Shown here: piece by piece, positions 52,720-61,526 of the stretch
Layout of the letters: every line of letters begins with the position of its first letter
Numbering within the stretch: the stretch's first letter is position 1
Origin: Pseudofrankia coriaricola
GTDB lineage: Bacteria; Actinomycetota; Actinomycetes; Frankiales; Frankiaceae
DNA: 64,000 nucleotides
Assembly (NCBI RefSeq): GCF_001854805.1
Contig: NZ_MBLO01000009.1
Location: forward strand, 1 to 64,000
Direction: 5' to 3'
Translations under genes and position numbers: made by a program
Notes under the pieces: model-generated
Databases searched by the model: none
The model's input: the letters and a program-made list of their open reading frames with translations, nothing else
What the model was told of the DNA's origin: nothing

Positions 52720-53379
52720 CGGAAAAATACGGCGGACGGGCCCGCGGTATTACTTCCATCAAGTCGGAAACCATTGACCCCTCGCACGGCGCGCGGGACG
52801 ATAAATCCGCCGGCCACCACGGCGACGACACTTCGAACGAAATTCAAGAAAGGCGGTGGATATCATGGTCAGACTCCAGACTGAATCGGTCCACCGCCTG
52901 GTGACCGGGCTGCGGGCATGTGGGCCCGCCGCACGGCCGTCGCGATGTCGTCCCAGGCCGTTCGCGGCCTGAGAGAGGCCGGCCGGAACACCACGCCATT
53001 TCGGGCCGTGGTGCGCGGCCGTAACCGCCGGCCACGCTGAGGAACGGCGACAGCCAGGCACGCCGGCTCTCCGGGCCCGGGATCTTCCGCGGAACAACGC
53101 CGCCATTTTCTCGCCGGGCCCGGACATCCCGGCCCGGCGCCAACGCGCGGATTCTTCTCGTGGCCGTTCCCAGCCGCGGGTCGACGTCCTTTCACCAGTC
53201 AGCCGCCCATGTGCCGTCGCGCGCCGTGGCGAGAGGCATGGGCGATGTCTCATGGCCGGAAGAGCTTCCCGCAGGCAAGCCTCCCCACCGGGAGGCTTCC
53301 CACCCGCGGGACCTCCCGCCGGCCGTCCTCGGTGCCGCCATCCGGCGGTGCTCAATCCTCCGAAGGGATACACCAGACC
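52720..53379. other. Long 5' region of dioxygenase gene
   Basis: About 660 bp without an intact gene. It has an AT-richer patch at 52720-52860 (possible promoter) and a perfect 7-bp hairpin at 53279-53296. A 35-codon frame from 52865 has two TGT codons but no leader-peptide pattern. Confidence 0.5.
53279..53296 (+). promoter_or_regulatory. Hairpin upstream of TauD-family gene
   Basis: GCCTCCC-CACC-GGGAGGC forms a perfect 7-bp stem with a 4-base loop 84 bp before the dioxygenase start. It could be an attenuator or an mRNA-stability element. Its right arm contains GGGAGG, a ribosome-site-like sequence. Confidence 0.4.
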
Positions 53380-54345
53380 ATGACAAGCCCGACAACGAGC
53401 GCGCCCGCGGACCTGGGCATCGACGTCCGGCCGGTGGCCGGGAACATCGGCGCCGAGATCCACGGTGTCGACCTGCGCGAGGAGCTCGACGACGCCGCAA
53501 TCGCCGAGATCCGGGCGGCGCTGCACCGCTGGAAGGTGGTCTTCTTCCGCGACCAGCACATCGACCACGCCCAGCAGATCGCGTTCGGCCGGCGGTTCGG
53601 CAAGCTCACGCCGGCGCACCCGCACGAGGACGCACCGCCGGAGGGATTCCCGGAGATCCTGCCGATCGACAGCCGCCGCTACAACAAGCTGTTCGGCCAG
53701 GCGGAGGCCAAGGACCTCAAGAAGAAGTTCAAGGTCACCTACGACAACGGCTGGCACACCGACGTCACCGCCCTGGTGAACCCGCCGGCCGGCTCCATCC
53801 TGCGCGCCGAGATCGTGCCGCCCTACGGCGGCGACACGCAGTGGACCAACCTCGTCGCCGCCTACGAGGGGCTGCCCGAACCGCTCCAGCGCCTCGCCGA
53901 CGGGCTGCGGGCGAAGCACAGCTTCGGCCAGCCGATCTTCGAGGGCAGCGAGTACGGCAAGAAGATCAGGGCGAACCCGCTGGTGGCGATCCACCCGGTC
54001 GTTCGGGTGCACCCGGAGACCGGCGAGCGGGCCCTGTTCATCAGCCCGAGCTTCACCAGCCGCGACAACGAGATCATCGGCTTCGGGCCGCGCCAGAGCC
54101 GCGCGATCCTGGACCTGTTCTACGAGCAGATCTCCCGGCCGGAGTACACCGTCCGGTTCCGGTGGAGCCCGGGTGACATCGCATTCTGGGACAACCGGGC
54201 GACCGCGCATCTCGGCCCGTCCGACGTGGACATCACCGAGTTCGAGCGGGTGCTCTACCGGGTCACGCTCGAGGGGGACGTCCCGGTGGGCGTCGACGGC
54301 CGCTCGTCCGAGCTCGTCGCCGGCCAGCCGTTCCTGGCCGGCTGA
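53380..54345 (+). CDS. TauD/TfdA-family dioxygenase
   Basis: A 321-residue Fe(II)/2-oxoglutarate dioxygenase. The iron ligands are the HxD near residue 126 ('GWHTDVTALVNPPAG') and the distal His near 277 in 'FWDNRATAHLGP'. The 2-oxoglutarate Arg is downstream in 'RVLYRVTLEGDVPVG'. Other TauD wording includes 'VVFFRDQHIDHAQQIAFGRR' and 'YGGDTQWTNLVAAYEGL'. It would oxygenate a sulfonate or sulfate ester to release sulfite or sulfate. The transporter genes after it fit that. Taurine, an alkanesulfonate or an alkyl sulfate are all possible substrates. The ATG at 53380 follows GAAGGGA. Confidence 0.9.
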   Translation: MTSPTTSAPADLGIDVRPVAGNIGAEIHGVDLREELDDAAIAEIRAALHRWKVVFFRDQHIDHAQQIAFGRRFGKLTPAHPHEDAPPEGFPEILPIDSRRYNKLFGQAEAKDLKKKFKVTYDNGWHTDVTALVNPPAGSILRAEIVPPYGGDTQWTNLVAAYEGLPEPLQRLADGLRAKHSFGQPIFEGSEYGKKIRANPLVAIHPVVRVHPETGERALFISPSFTSRDNEIIGFGPRQSRAILDLFYEQISRPEYTVRFRWSPGDIAFWDNRATAHLGPSDVDITEFERVLYRVTLEGDVPVGVDGRSSELVAGQPFLAG

Positions 54346-54775
54346 GCGGCGCCGGGTAGCACCTTCCCCAAACCGCGATTCTGGAACGGCCGTGGCCCGT
54401 TCCGGGAGATGGCGGCGCCGCGCGTGTCCACGCCCCAGAGGCGCGCGGTGCCGCCGCGTGCCGTCTCCCTAATCCGAAGAACGACGCCGGAACGCCGTCG
54501 GGTCCGACAGCGTGCGCGCCGTCGGACCCGACGGCGGGCGACGCCTCCGGACGCGCTCGAGGCCCCTTCCCGTTCTCTCGGCGCATTCCTTCTCTCCCGG
54601 GGCTCTCTCGTCTTCTCTCGGGCATTTTCCTTGTCTCCGCACCTCGTCCGGCCCCTCTCGGCGCCTTCCTTCGACCGCGTCCGCCCAGCAACCGCGGCTG
54701 TGGCCCGCCCGCCGCGGCCGCGTCCCGCTCCCCTGATGCCTGACGGCGTCAGTCGTTCCCTGGATGGAGAATCCG
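54346..54775. other. Pyrimidine-rich spacer
   Basis: No gene is seen. From about 54560 to 54670 the plus strand is strongly C/T-rich with repeated TCTCTC runs. CTGACGGCGTCAG at 54740-54752 is a perfect palindrome 24 bp before the binding-protein start and may be an operator. Confidence 0.45.
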
Positions 54776-55795
54776 ATGCAGCACCGACGGCCGCGTAGAC
54801 GGCTGTTCTCCCTCGCCGCCGTCGCCGCCCTGCTGGCGGTGGGCGCCGCCGCCTGTGGTGGTGGGGGATCCTCGCCCGATTCTTCGTCCGGCGACAGGAC
54901 CACGCTGCGGATCGGCGACCAAGGAAAGATCCTGGAACTGCAGCTGACCCTGTCCGGGCAAGGCAAAGGAACTCCGTACGGCCTCGGCTTCAACACCTTC
55001 GCCGACGGGCCGCACATGAACGCGGCGTTCAGCGCGAACCGGCTCGACGTCGGCTACATGGGCGACACGCCCGTGCTTTTCGCCAACGCCTCTGCCGCCG
55101 GAATCACGGCGGTGGCCGTCGCGAAGTCGACCAAGAACTCGCAGACGATCTACGCGGGCAAGGACTCCGGCATCCAGACGCTGGCCGACCTCAAGGGCAA
55201 GAAGGTCGCCGTCACCGTCGGCACGTCGCTGCACGGCTACCTGCTCCAGCAGCTGGACTCGGCCGGGCTCACCGAGAAGGACGTCACACTGGTGAACGTC
55301 CCGGCCACGAGCCTCGTCTCGACGTTCACGTCCGGCCAGGTGGACGCCGTCGTCTGGGTCAGCCAGTACGGCGCCGCGCTCACCGGTACCGGCGCCCAGG
55401 AGATCAAGACGGCGCCGCTGCCGCAGTACTCCGTCGTCCTCGCCGCGAAGTCGGCGTTGAAGGACCCGACGAAGCGCGCCGCCATCGAGGACTTCCTCGT
55501 GCGGCTCTCCCGCGCCTCGACGTGGCCGAAGGCACACCCGGACGCGTGGGTGCAGACGTACTACGTCCAGCTGCTCAAGCAGGACCCGACCACCAGCCGG
55601 GCGTTCTTCGACAGCCTGCCGGCCACCCAGTACGCGCCGGTCACCGATGACTTCACACAGTTCCAGCAGAAGCAGGCCGACCTGCTGATCGGTGCCGGCC
55701 AGCTGCCGAAGACCCTCAAGGTCAGCGACGAGATCGACGCCGCCTTCAACGCCGAGCTCACCGGAAAGTTCGCCGCCGCGGGGCTGACGACATGA
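54776..55795 (+). CDS. ABC transporter substrate-binding lipoprotein (sulfonate-type)
   Basis: A 339-residue SsuA/TauA-like binding protein. The lipoprotein signal is clear: Arg-rich start, hydrophobic core, lipobox 'AVGAAAC' with the lipidated Cys near residue 31, then a Gly/Ser linker. The mature domain has 'LDVGYMGDTPVLFANASAAG', 'GIQTLADLKGKKVAVTVGTS' and 'KDVTLVNVPATSLVSTFTSG', typical of sulfonate/nitrate/taurine binding proteins. ATG 54776 follows GGAGA; an in-frame ATG at 54764 lacks such a site. It is outside the membrane and delivers ligand to the permease at 55902. Confidence 0.88.
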   Translation: MQHRRPRRRLFSLAAVAALLAVGAAACGGGGSSPDSSSGDRTTLRIGDQGKILELQLTLSGQGKGTPYGLGFNTFADGPHMNAAFSANRLDVGYMGDTPVLFANASAAGITAVAVAKSTKNSQTIYAGKDSGIQTLADLKGKKVAVTVGTSLHGYLLQQLDSAGLTEKDVTLVNVPATSLVSTFTSGQVDAVVWVSQYGAALTGTGAQEIKTAPLPQYSVVLAAKSALKDPTKRAAIEDFLVRLSRASTWPKAHPDAWVQTYYVQLLKQDPTTSRAFFDSLPATQYAPVTDDFTQFQQKQADLLIGAGQLPKTLKVSDEIDAAFNAELTGKFAAAGLTT

Positions 55796-55901
55796 CGGCC
55801 ACGGCCACCAGTCCGGGTCAGGGCCGCAGGCTGGGCGCCCTGCCCGCGGCCGGGCGGCGGGCAGGGCGGCCAGCCGGCCCGAGGAAGCCGAGGAGCGTGC
55901 G

Positions 55902-56858
55902 ATGACCGACGTCAGCTACCTGCCTGCGACCGCCCCGCCACCCAAGGCCGGCCCCCACGGCCTTCCCCCGTCCGCGGCCGGGAGCGCCGCGACCAGGAGC
56001 GCCGCGGGGGAGACGCGCGCGAACGCCGCGCCGGCGGCGACCACGCCCACCCTCGAGGACCCCACCGGCGGTCGACGCTCCCGCGGGACCCGGCTGTCGG
56101 CTCCCGGCTGGATCCGCCGGCTCACGGGCCCGGCGGTGCTGTTCGCGGTCTGGTGGGCAGTCACCGGTACGGGCCTGGTCGGCGGCCGGGTACTCGCCTC
56201 GCCGCTTGCCGTCGCCCGTGCCTTCGGGGATCTGGCGGGCGACGGGGAGCTCTGGAACAACCTGTCGGTGTCGCTCGTCCGGGTCGGCTGGGGCGTGCTG
56301 TTCGGGGTCGCGGCCGGCCTCGTCCTCGCCGTCCTCGCCGGGTTCTTCCGTGCCGGCGAGCACATCGTCGACTCGTCGATGAACTTCCTGCGGACGATCC
56401 CCATCATCGCCCTGCTGCCACTGATCATCGTCTGGATCGGCATCGGCGAGTCGGCCAAGATCTTCCTGATCTCGGCCGGCGTCGTCTTCCCGGTCTACAT
56501 GAACACGTTCGCGGGCATCCGCGGCGTCGACGTCAAGCTCGTGGAAGCCGGCCGGACGTTCGGGCTGGGCCGGCTCGGGCTCATCCGCCGCGTCATCATC
56601 CCCGGCGCGCTGCCGGGATTCCTCATCGGGCTGCGCTGGTCGCTCGGCGTCGCCTGGCTCCTGCTGGTCTTCGCCGAGCAGGTCAACACCGACCGCGGAA
56701 TCGGCTACCTCCTCACCAGCGCCCAGGGATGGAACCGGACCGACATCATCATCCTCTGCCTGGTGATCTACGGCTTACTCGGACTGCTCTGCGACGGCAT
56801 CGTCCGCGTCCTCGAAGGGAGTCTGCTGTCATGGCGACGCGGCTTCAGCGGTACCTGA
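55902..56858 (+). CDS. ABC transporter permease (SsuC-like)
   Basis: A 318-residue permease with six hydrophobic helices after a 70-residue Ala/Pro/Thr-rich cytosolic leader that is longer than usual. The EAA motif that contacts the ATPase is 'EAGRTFGLGRLGLIRRVIIP' with 'GALPGFLIGLR'. Family features include 'RTIPIIALLPLIIVWIGIGE'. It overlaps the ATPase gene by 28 bp. It forms the membrane channel of the sulfonate-type importer. Confidence 0.9.
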   Translation: MTDVSYLPATAPPPKAGPHGLPPSAAGSAATRSAAGETRANAAPAATTPTLEDPTGGRRSRGTRLSAPGWIRRLTGPAVLFAVWWAVTGTGLVGGRVLASPLAVARAFGDLAGDGELWNNLSVSLVRVGWGVLFGVAAGLVLAVLAGFFRAGEHIVDSSMNFLRTIPIIALLPLIIVWIGIGESAKIFLISAGVVFPVYMNTFAGIRGVDVKLVEAGRTFGLGRLGLIRRVIIPGALPGFLIGLRWSLGVAWLLLVFAEQVNTDRGIGYLLTSAQGWNRTDIIILCLVIYGLLGLLCDGIVRVLEGSLLSWRRGFSGT

Positions 56859-57685
56859 GCCCCCCAGCGCCCACCAGCGCCCAGGACGAAGCCGGCCAGG
56901 CCGCCGGTCCGACCGGCCTGGCCAGCCTGACCGGCCACACCGGACCGGCCGGACCAGCCGGGGGCGACACCGACGGCGTGGCGGTGCGGGTGCGCGGCCT
57001 GCGCCGGTCCTTCGGCGAGCGGGTCGTGCTCGACGGCCTGGACCTGACGATCGCCGCCGGCGAGTTCGTCGCGCTGCTCGGGCGCAGCGGATCGGGCAAG
57101 AGCACGCTGCTGCGCATCCTCGGCGGGTTCGACACCGGCATCGAGGGCGACGTGCTCGCGGCGACCCGGCGATCCGTGGTCTTTCAGGAGGCACGGCTGC
57201 TGCCCTGGACCCGGGCACTCGGCAACGTCACGCTCGGCCTGCCCGGCAAGGACGTCGCGGCCCGTGGCCGGGTGGCGCTCGCCGAAGTGGGGCTGGCGGA
57301 CCGCGAACGGGCCTGGCCGGTGACGCTCTCCGGCGGGGAGGCGCAGCGGGTCGCGCTCGCCAGGGCTCTGGTGCGCGAGCCGGACCTGGTGATGCTCGAC
57401 GAGCCGTTCGGCGCGCTCGACGCCCTGACCCGCATCCGGATGCACGCCCTGCTGCAGGAGCTGTGCCGCCGCCACCGCCCGGCGGTCCTGTTCGTCACCC
57501 ACGACGTCGACGAGGCCATCCTGCTGGCTGACCGTGTCCTGGTCCTCGCCGACGGCCGGTTGTCGCTCGACGTACCGGTAGGCGTCGCGTCCCCGCGGCT
57601 ACGCTCCGATCCCGCGTTCGCCGTGCTGCGCTCCCGCTTGCTCGCCGAGCTCGGCGTCGACGACGTCGCCGAAGGCGCCCGCTGA
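56831..57685 (+). CDS. ABC transporter ATPase (SsuB-like)
   Basis: A 284-residue ATPase. It has Walker A 'GRSGSGKST', the Q-loop in 'VVFQEARLLPW', the signature 'LSGGEAQRVALARAL', Walker B 'LVMLDEPFGALD' and the switch His in 'FVTHDVDEA'. A 45-residue Gly/Ala/Thr/Pro-rich leader precedes the domain. The wording 'ARLLPWTRALGNVTLGLPG' is typical of sulfonate/nitrate/taurine importers. The start lies inside the permease gene, so the two are translationally coupled. Confidence 0.92.
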   Translation: MATRLQRYLSPPAPTSAQDEAGQAAGPTGLASLTGHTGPAGPAGGDTDGVAVRVRGLRRSFGERVVLDGLDLTIAAGEFVALLGRSGSGKSTLLRILGGFDTGIEGDVLAATRRSVVFQEARLLPWTRALGNVTLGLPGKDVAARGRVALAEVGLADRERAWPVTLSGGEAQRVALARALVREPDLVMLDEPFGALDALTRIRMHALLQELCRRHRPAVLFVTHDVDEAILLADRVLVLADGRLSLDVPVGVASPRLRSDPAFAVLRSRLLAELGVDDVAEGAR

Positions 57686-57689
57686 CCGT

Positions 57690-57734
57690 GCCGAGGCAAG
57701 CCCGGCAGCACCTCCCTGGCGGGCTCGCCTCGGC
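57690..57734. terminator. Bidirectional terminator hairpin
   Basis: GCCGAGGCAAGCCCG (57690-57704) and CGGGCTCGCCTCGGC (57720-57734) pair over 15 positions with one mismatch around a 15-base loop. They lie between the convergent ends of the ABC ATPase and MFS genes. Confidence 0.65.
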
Positions 57735-57752
57735 GCCCCGCGGAACCGACGA

Positions 57753-59108
57753 TCACCACGTTCCGCGGAACCGACTCGGGCGCTGAGCGCCCTCGGCGGC
57801 CACGGCGACGGCGGCGGCCGTGCTCGAGGGTGGAGGGGCGGCGGGGTCAACAGCGGCCATGGGCCAGTTCGGGCCCGGGCGCGGCGCGGGAGTCCGTCGC
57901 GGAAGTGCGAGCGGGGTCGCCAGGAGGAGGAGCCCGGCGGCCGCGATCGCGATCCGGGCGCTGGTGATGCTGGCCAGCAGTCCCCACAGCGCGGTCAGGG
58001 TCGCCGTCCCAAGCTTGCTGGTGATCGACCAGGCCGCCAGCGTCCGGGCGACGCGCCGGGGATCGGTGTGGTCGAGCCGGTAGGTGGCGAACAGGGGGGT
58101 GAACACTCCCATGCAGGTGACCAGGCCGAGCTGGACGGCGATGACGAGCACGATCCCGGCCGTGCCGGGGCAGACAAAGGCCAGCCCGAGCGACCAGCAC
58201 GCCCGCGCCGCACCGGCGACGACGAGCACCCGGTGCGGTCCGTATCGCGCGGCCAGCGGTCGCGCCAGGCGAGAACCGACCAGGCCGCCGACGCAGGGCA
58301 CACCGAACGCGAGGCCGTACTGCCAGGGCTCGAACCCGAGGTGGCCAACCATGAGGACGGCGAGCAGCGGCGACGTCGCCATGATCAGCCCATTGACCAT
58401 GATCGTGTTGACGAACAGCGGCCGCAGCGCGGGATGGGTCAGGATGTACCGCCATCCTTCGACCAGATCGTGGGCTCGTAGCCCGTGCGAATCGGATCGC
58501 GCGGGGTGTGGCTCCCGACCGCCGATGGCACGGATACCCATCGCCGAGAGCAGGTAACTGACGGCGTCGGCCACCACGGTCGTCACCGGCCCGAACAGTC
58601 CGATCATGGCTCCGCCGAGTGGCGGTCCGAGCACGGTGGCGGTCCAGGTCGTGGACTCCAGCCGCGCGTTCGCGACGAGCAGGTCCGCTCCCCGCAAGAG
58701 GTCCTTCAGGTAGGCGCCACTGGCCGCCGTAAAGGCGATATCGGCGGCGGCGACGATGACCGACACGACCAGGAGCTGGGCGAAGCTGAGCGAGCCCGCC
58801 GCGAACGCCACCGGGACGCTCAGGACCGCGACGAACCGAGTCAGGTCCATCGCCACCATCACCGGCCGCTTGCGCCGGAACTCCACCCACGGGCCCAGCG
58901 GCACCGCCGCCACCGCCCCTACCGCCAGCCCCGCCGCCGCCAGTTCCGCGACTTCGATCGGCCCCACGTGCAGCACCAGGATCGCGATCAGCGGAAATGC
59001 GTCGAACGCGAGCCGCGTGCCCACCGTGCTGACCGTGAACGCCGCCCAGAGCCACCCGAACGGCCGACCCAGCGACCGCCCAGCCCACACACCCAACACA
59101 CCCTCCAA
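57753..59108 (-). CDS. MFS transporter, probable drug-type exporter
   Basis: A 451-residue major facilitator with about 12 helices. The loop after helix 2 ('PWVEFRRKRPVMVAMD') is the usual MFS signature position, and 'PLGGAMIGLFGPVTTVVADA' is typical of the MFS_3/EntS-like group. That group exports siderophores or macrolides. The C-terminus has a 45-residue Pro/Ala/Arg tail. It is divergent from a LysR gene, and the 14-bp inverted repeat in the spacer begins 3 bp before its start, so LysR likely controls it. Confidence 0.88.
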   Translation of the reverse strand: MEGVLGVWAGRSLGRPFGWLWAAFTVSTVGTRLAFDAFPLIAILVLHVGPIEVAELAAAGLAVGAVAAVPLGPWVEFRRKRPVMVAMDLTRFVAVLSVPVAFAAGSLSFAQLLVVSVIVAAADIAFTAASGAYLKDLLRGADLLVANARLESTTWTATVLGPPLGGAMIGLFGPVTTVVADAVSYLLSAMGIRAIGGREPHPARSDSHGLRAHDLVEGWRYILTHPALRPLFVNTIMVNGLIMATSPLLAVLMVGHLGFEPWQYGLAFGVPCVGGLVGSRLARPLAARYGPHRVLVVAGAARACWSLGLAFVCPGTAGIVLVIAVQLGLVTCMGVFTPLFATYRLDHTDPRRVARTLAAWSITSKLGTATLTALWGLLASITSARIAIAAAGLLLLATPLALPRRTPAPRPGPNWPMAAVDPAAPPPSSTAAAVAVAAEGAQRPSRFRGTW

Positions 59109-59111
59109 GGC

Positions 59112-59213
59112 ATTCGCACAACGTGACGTTGACCGCGGACATCAAAGCGGGCATCCAAAAGCCAGATCAAACAACCACCCTGCCGGCGAGCCACAACCGC
59201 ACGTTGTGCGAAT
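59112..59213. promoter_or_regulatory. 14-bp inverted repeat between MFS and LysR
   Basis: ATTCGCACAACGTG (59112-59125) and CACGTTGTGCGAAT (59200-59213) are exact reverse complements 74 bp apart. The core CGCAC-GTT-GTGCG is itself palindromic. One copy sits against each divergent start codon, so a LysR tetramer could bind both and bend the DNA between. Confidence 0.65.
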
Positions 59214-59214
59214 A

Positions 59215-60177
59215 GTGTCGGCAGGCGTGGATCTCGAGGCCGTGCGCACCTTCATCGCCGCCGCGGACGCGGGCCAGTTCCAGGAGGCCGCCGCGGACCT
59301 GTCGGTCACGCAGCAGGCCGTGTCCAAGCGCATCGCCACGCTGGAGAGAGACCTCGGTGTGCGGCTGTTCACCCGCACAGCGCGCGGAGTCCAGCTCACC
59401 ATCGACGGGCAGGCGTTCCTGCCCCATGCGCGCGGTCTTCTCCGGGCCGAGGAGCGGGCAGCCGCCTCTGTCCGTCCCGGCCGCCGCGCACTGCGCGTCG
59501 ACGTGATCAGCCGGCGGGTCGCGCCGGCGGCACTGCTGCGCGACTTTCACCGCGCGCACCCCGACACCGAGCTCGACGTCGTGACACTGTTCGACGCCGA
59601 CGCCGCCTTTGCCGCGGTCCAGTCCGGGATGATCGACGTGTCGTTCCGCGCGGTCACCGTGCCCGCGTCACAGCTCCCCGACGGTGTCCGGACAGCCCGG
59701 GTCCTCGACGAGCCCCATCAGCTGCTCACCGGACCGCGCCACGAGCTGGCCGCCGCGCACGCGGTCACGCTCGCCCAGCTCGTCGGGCACCGGATCTGGA
59801 TACCCGGCATCGCCCCCGGAACCGAGTGGGCCACCTACTACGACGACCTCGCCGCCGCGTTCGGCCTCACCATCGACGCGATCGGCCCCAACTTCGGCAC
59901 CGACCATCTCCTGGACGTGCTCGCGGACTCCTCGACGCTGGCCAGCCTCATCGGCCAGCAGACCCGGTTCCTCTGGCCCGACTACTACGACCTGCGCCGC
60001 GTCCCCCTGCATGACCCGACACCGGTCTACCCGCATTCGCTGATCTGGCATCACGAGAATCCGCACCCCGTGCTTGCCACATTCCGCGACCATTTCCGCT
60101 CCCGGTCCACCGGTCTCGAGCGCCCCGACGCCGGAACCTGGTCGCCGAAGTGGGCATCGCGGCAGGCCACGCCGTGA
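59215..60177 (+). CDS. LysR-family transcriptional regulator
   Basis: A 320-residue LysR regulator. The winged HTH is at about residues 5-65 ('FIAAADAGQFQEAAADLSVT', 'QQAVSKRIATLERDLGVRLF'), followed by a periplasmic-binding-like effector domain. GTG 59215 or GTG 59227 may be used; the inverted repeat touches the first. It is divergent from the MFS transporter and probably activates or represses it in response to a small ligand. Confidence 0.88.
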   Translation: MSAGVDLEAVRTFIAAADAGQFQEAAADLSVTQQAVSKRIATLERDLGVRLFTRTARGVQLTIDGQAFLPHARGLLRAEERAAASVRPGRRALRVDVISRRVAPAALLRDFHRAHPDTELDVVTLFDADAAFAAVQSGMIDVSFRAVTVPASQLPDGVRTARVLDEPHQLLTGPRHELAAAHAVTLAQLVGHRIWIPGIAPGTEWATYYDDLAAAFGLTIDAIGPNFGTDHLLDVLADSSTLASLIGQQTRFLWPDYYDLRRVPLHDPTPVYPHSLIWHHENPHPVLATFRDHFRSRSTGLERPDAGTWSPKWASRQATP

Positions 60178-60378
60178 CAGGGCCGTGACTCGGCCGGCGT
60201 TTACGCCGTTTCCGCGAGGCGACCGGGGCGGCGATCGGTCTCCGTCAGAAGCTGCCCATCAGGCGAAGCCGTCCCGCGGGAAAGCATTTTGGACACCCGA
60301 TGCGCCCCGTCCGGCCACACTCCAAGTACAGGCCGCCACCACCCGGTGCCTGGGCGCAGGTACCCGAGAGGCGAGGTC

Positions 60379-60624
60379 ATGGCGCTTGGCAACGCGAAAC
60401 CGACGTTCACCTGCGACAACTGCGGCCGGCGCGGGAGCGGCGCCAGCACGACGTCCGCGACCGGCCGGCGGCTGTGCGTCGAGTGCGCCGACCAACTGAC
60501 GGGCGCCGCCGCCGGACTCATGGCCAGCCAGGGCGCGGTCGGTGACGCCGTCGCCACCGCCGGCTGGTTCACCGCCCTCCGCGCCCGCCGCCGTTCCCGT
60601 CGCTCCCCCGGTGACAGCGCCTAG
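60379..60624 (+). CDS. Small zinc-ribbon protein
   Basis: An 81-residue protein with one zinc ribbon (CDNC and CVEC pairs 25 residues apart, about residues 12-41). A basic C-terminal helix and tail follow ('RARRRSRRS'). RBS-like GAGAGGCGAGG precedes the ATG. Its function is unknown. The basic tail suggests nucleic acid or membrane surface contact. Confidence 0.65.
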   Translation: MALGNAKPTFTCDNCGRRGSGASTTSATGRRLCVECADQLTGAAAGLMASQGAVGDAVATAGWFTALRARRRSRRSPGDSA

Positions 60625-60649
60625 CGCCGCGCCGACGCCCGGCCCGCGG

Positions 60650-61213
60650 TTACTGGCTCGCGGCGCGCAGCGGGCCGGCGCACCAGCGGCTGACGGCGGC
60701 ACGGCTGCGCAGGCGGACGATCGGGAGCCCGGGACGCCGCTCGCGCAGGGCGGCGATCCGTCGCGGGCTCTTGTGATGGGTCGACCAGGCCCAGCGCACG
60801 ATGTGCTCGCGGTCGGTGAAGATCGTGCGCAGCGGCGGCTCGACGTTGCCGTTCCAGAGGACCTCGCGGCTTAGCCGACGGCGCAGGGTACGGCGAACGA
60901 CCTGGCGCATGACTGTTCGGCGGGGCAGGTCGAGCCAGACCATCAGGTCTGCGCGGTCGGCGAGCAGGTCCCGCGCGTCCCGGTACTGCCATTCCGTCAC
61001 CCAGGCGGCCCCCTCGCTGAACGCCTCGACGTCCGCCAAGAACGACTCCCGACGCGTCCAGCCGGGACCGTGGAACAGCCCGTCGATGTCGACATGTGGG
61101 ATCCCCAGCGCCTCTCCCACCCGCCGGGCCAACGTCGTCTTCCCCGACCCCGACGTCCCCGCCACCACCACCCGCCGCGGCTGCTCCGGCAATGGATCCT
61201 CAGGCCCCAACAT
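60650..61213 (-). CDS. P-loop kinase-like ATPase
   Basis: A 187-residue adenylate-kinase-like NTPase (FlaR/AAA_18-type). It has Walker A 'VAGTSGSGKTTLARRVGEAL', 'VDIDGLFHGPGW', the LID-like 'WVTEWQYRDARDLLADRADL' and 'LMVWLDLPRRTVMRQVVRRT'. This family is often labelled adenylate kinase or topology-modulation-like but has no proven substrate. ATG 61213 starts the conserved domain. A frame extending 25 codons upstream is open, so the start is uncertain. Confidence 0.78.
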   Translation of the reverse strand: MLGPEDPLPEQPRRVVVAGTSGSGKTTLARRVGEALGIPHVDIDGLFHGPGWTRRESFLADVEAFSEGAAWVTEWQYRDARDLLADRADLMVWLDLPRRTVMRQVVRRTLRRRLSREVLWNGNVEPPLRTIFTDREHIVRWAWSTHHKSPRRIAALRERRPGLPIVRLRSRAAVSRWCAGPLRAASQ

Positions 61214-61288
61214 CACCACCTGACGGACGATAGCGGCCCGACTCCGCCAATCCAGCCACCAGTCCGGCGACATGCACCCCGATGACAC

Positions 61289-61526
61289 GGCAGTAGCCGC
61301 CGGTCACGGTTTCGACGCGACTCCTCGTTTCGACCTGTCCAGGGTAGTGACTGGTGTCCGTCCGGTCACATCTGCGCACGCAATCGTCTCGGCGGCCAAT
61401 TTGCGCTCGAGCACAATATTCTTTGTTTACAGTCGAGATAAACCGCCATAATTTGACGGATCAGCCCCGGGCTCATAACTTCCAACACGACCGCTCTACG
61501 TAAGTCCGGTTCCACGGACGGGAGCT
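61289..61526. other. AT-richer control region of HigBA-type pair
   Basis: TTGTTT at 61423-61428 and CATAAT at 61447-61452, with an 18-bp spacer, form a plausible promoter. The stretch is markedly less GC-rich than its surroundings, and the GTTTAC/GATAAAC surroundings may bind the antitoxin. Confidence 0.4.

Noticed and set aside
52865-52972. A 35-codon frame with two TGT codons before the TauD-family gene, as a second leader peptide
   Set aside because: It lacks the HIDLxRVxSA pattern and any convincing promoter at its ATG.
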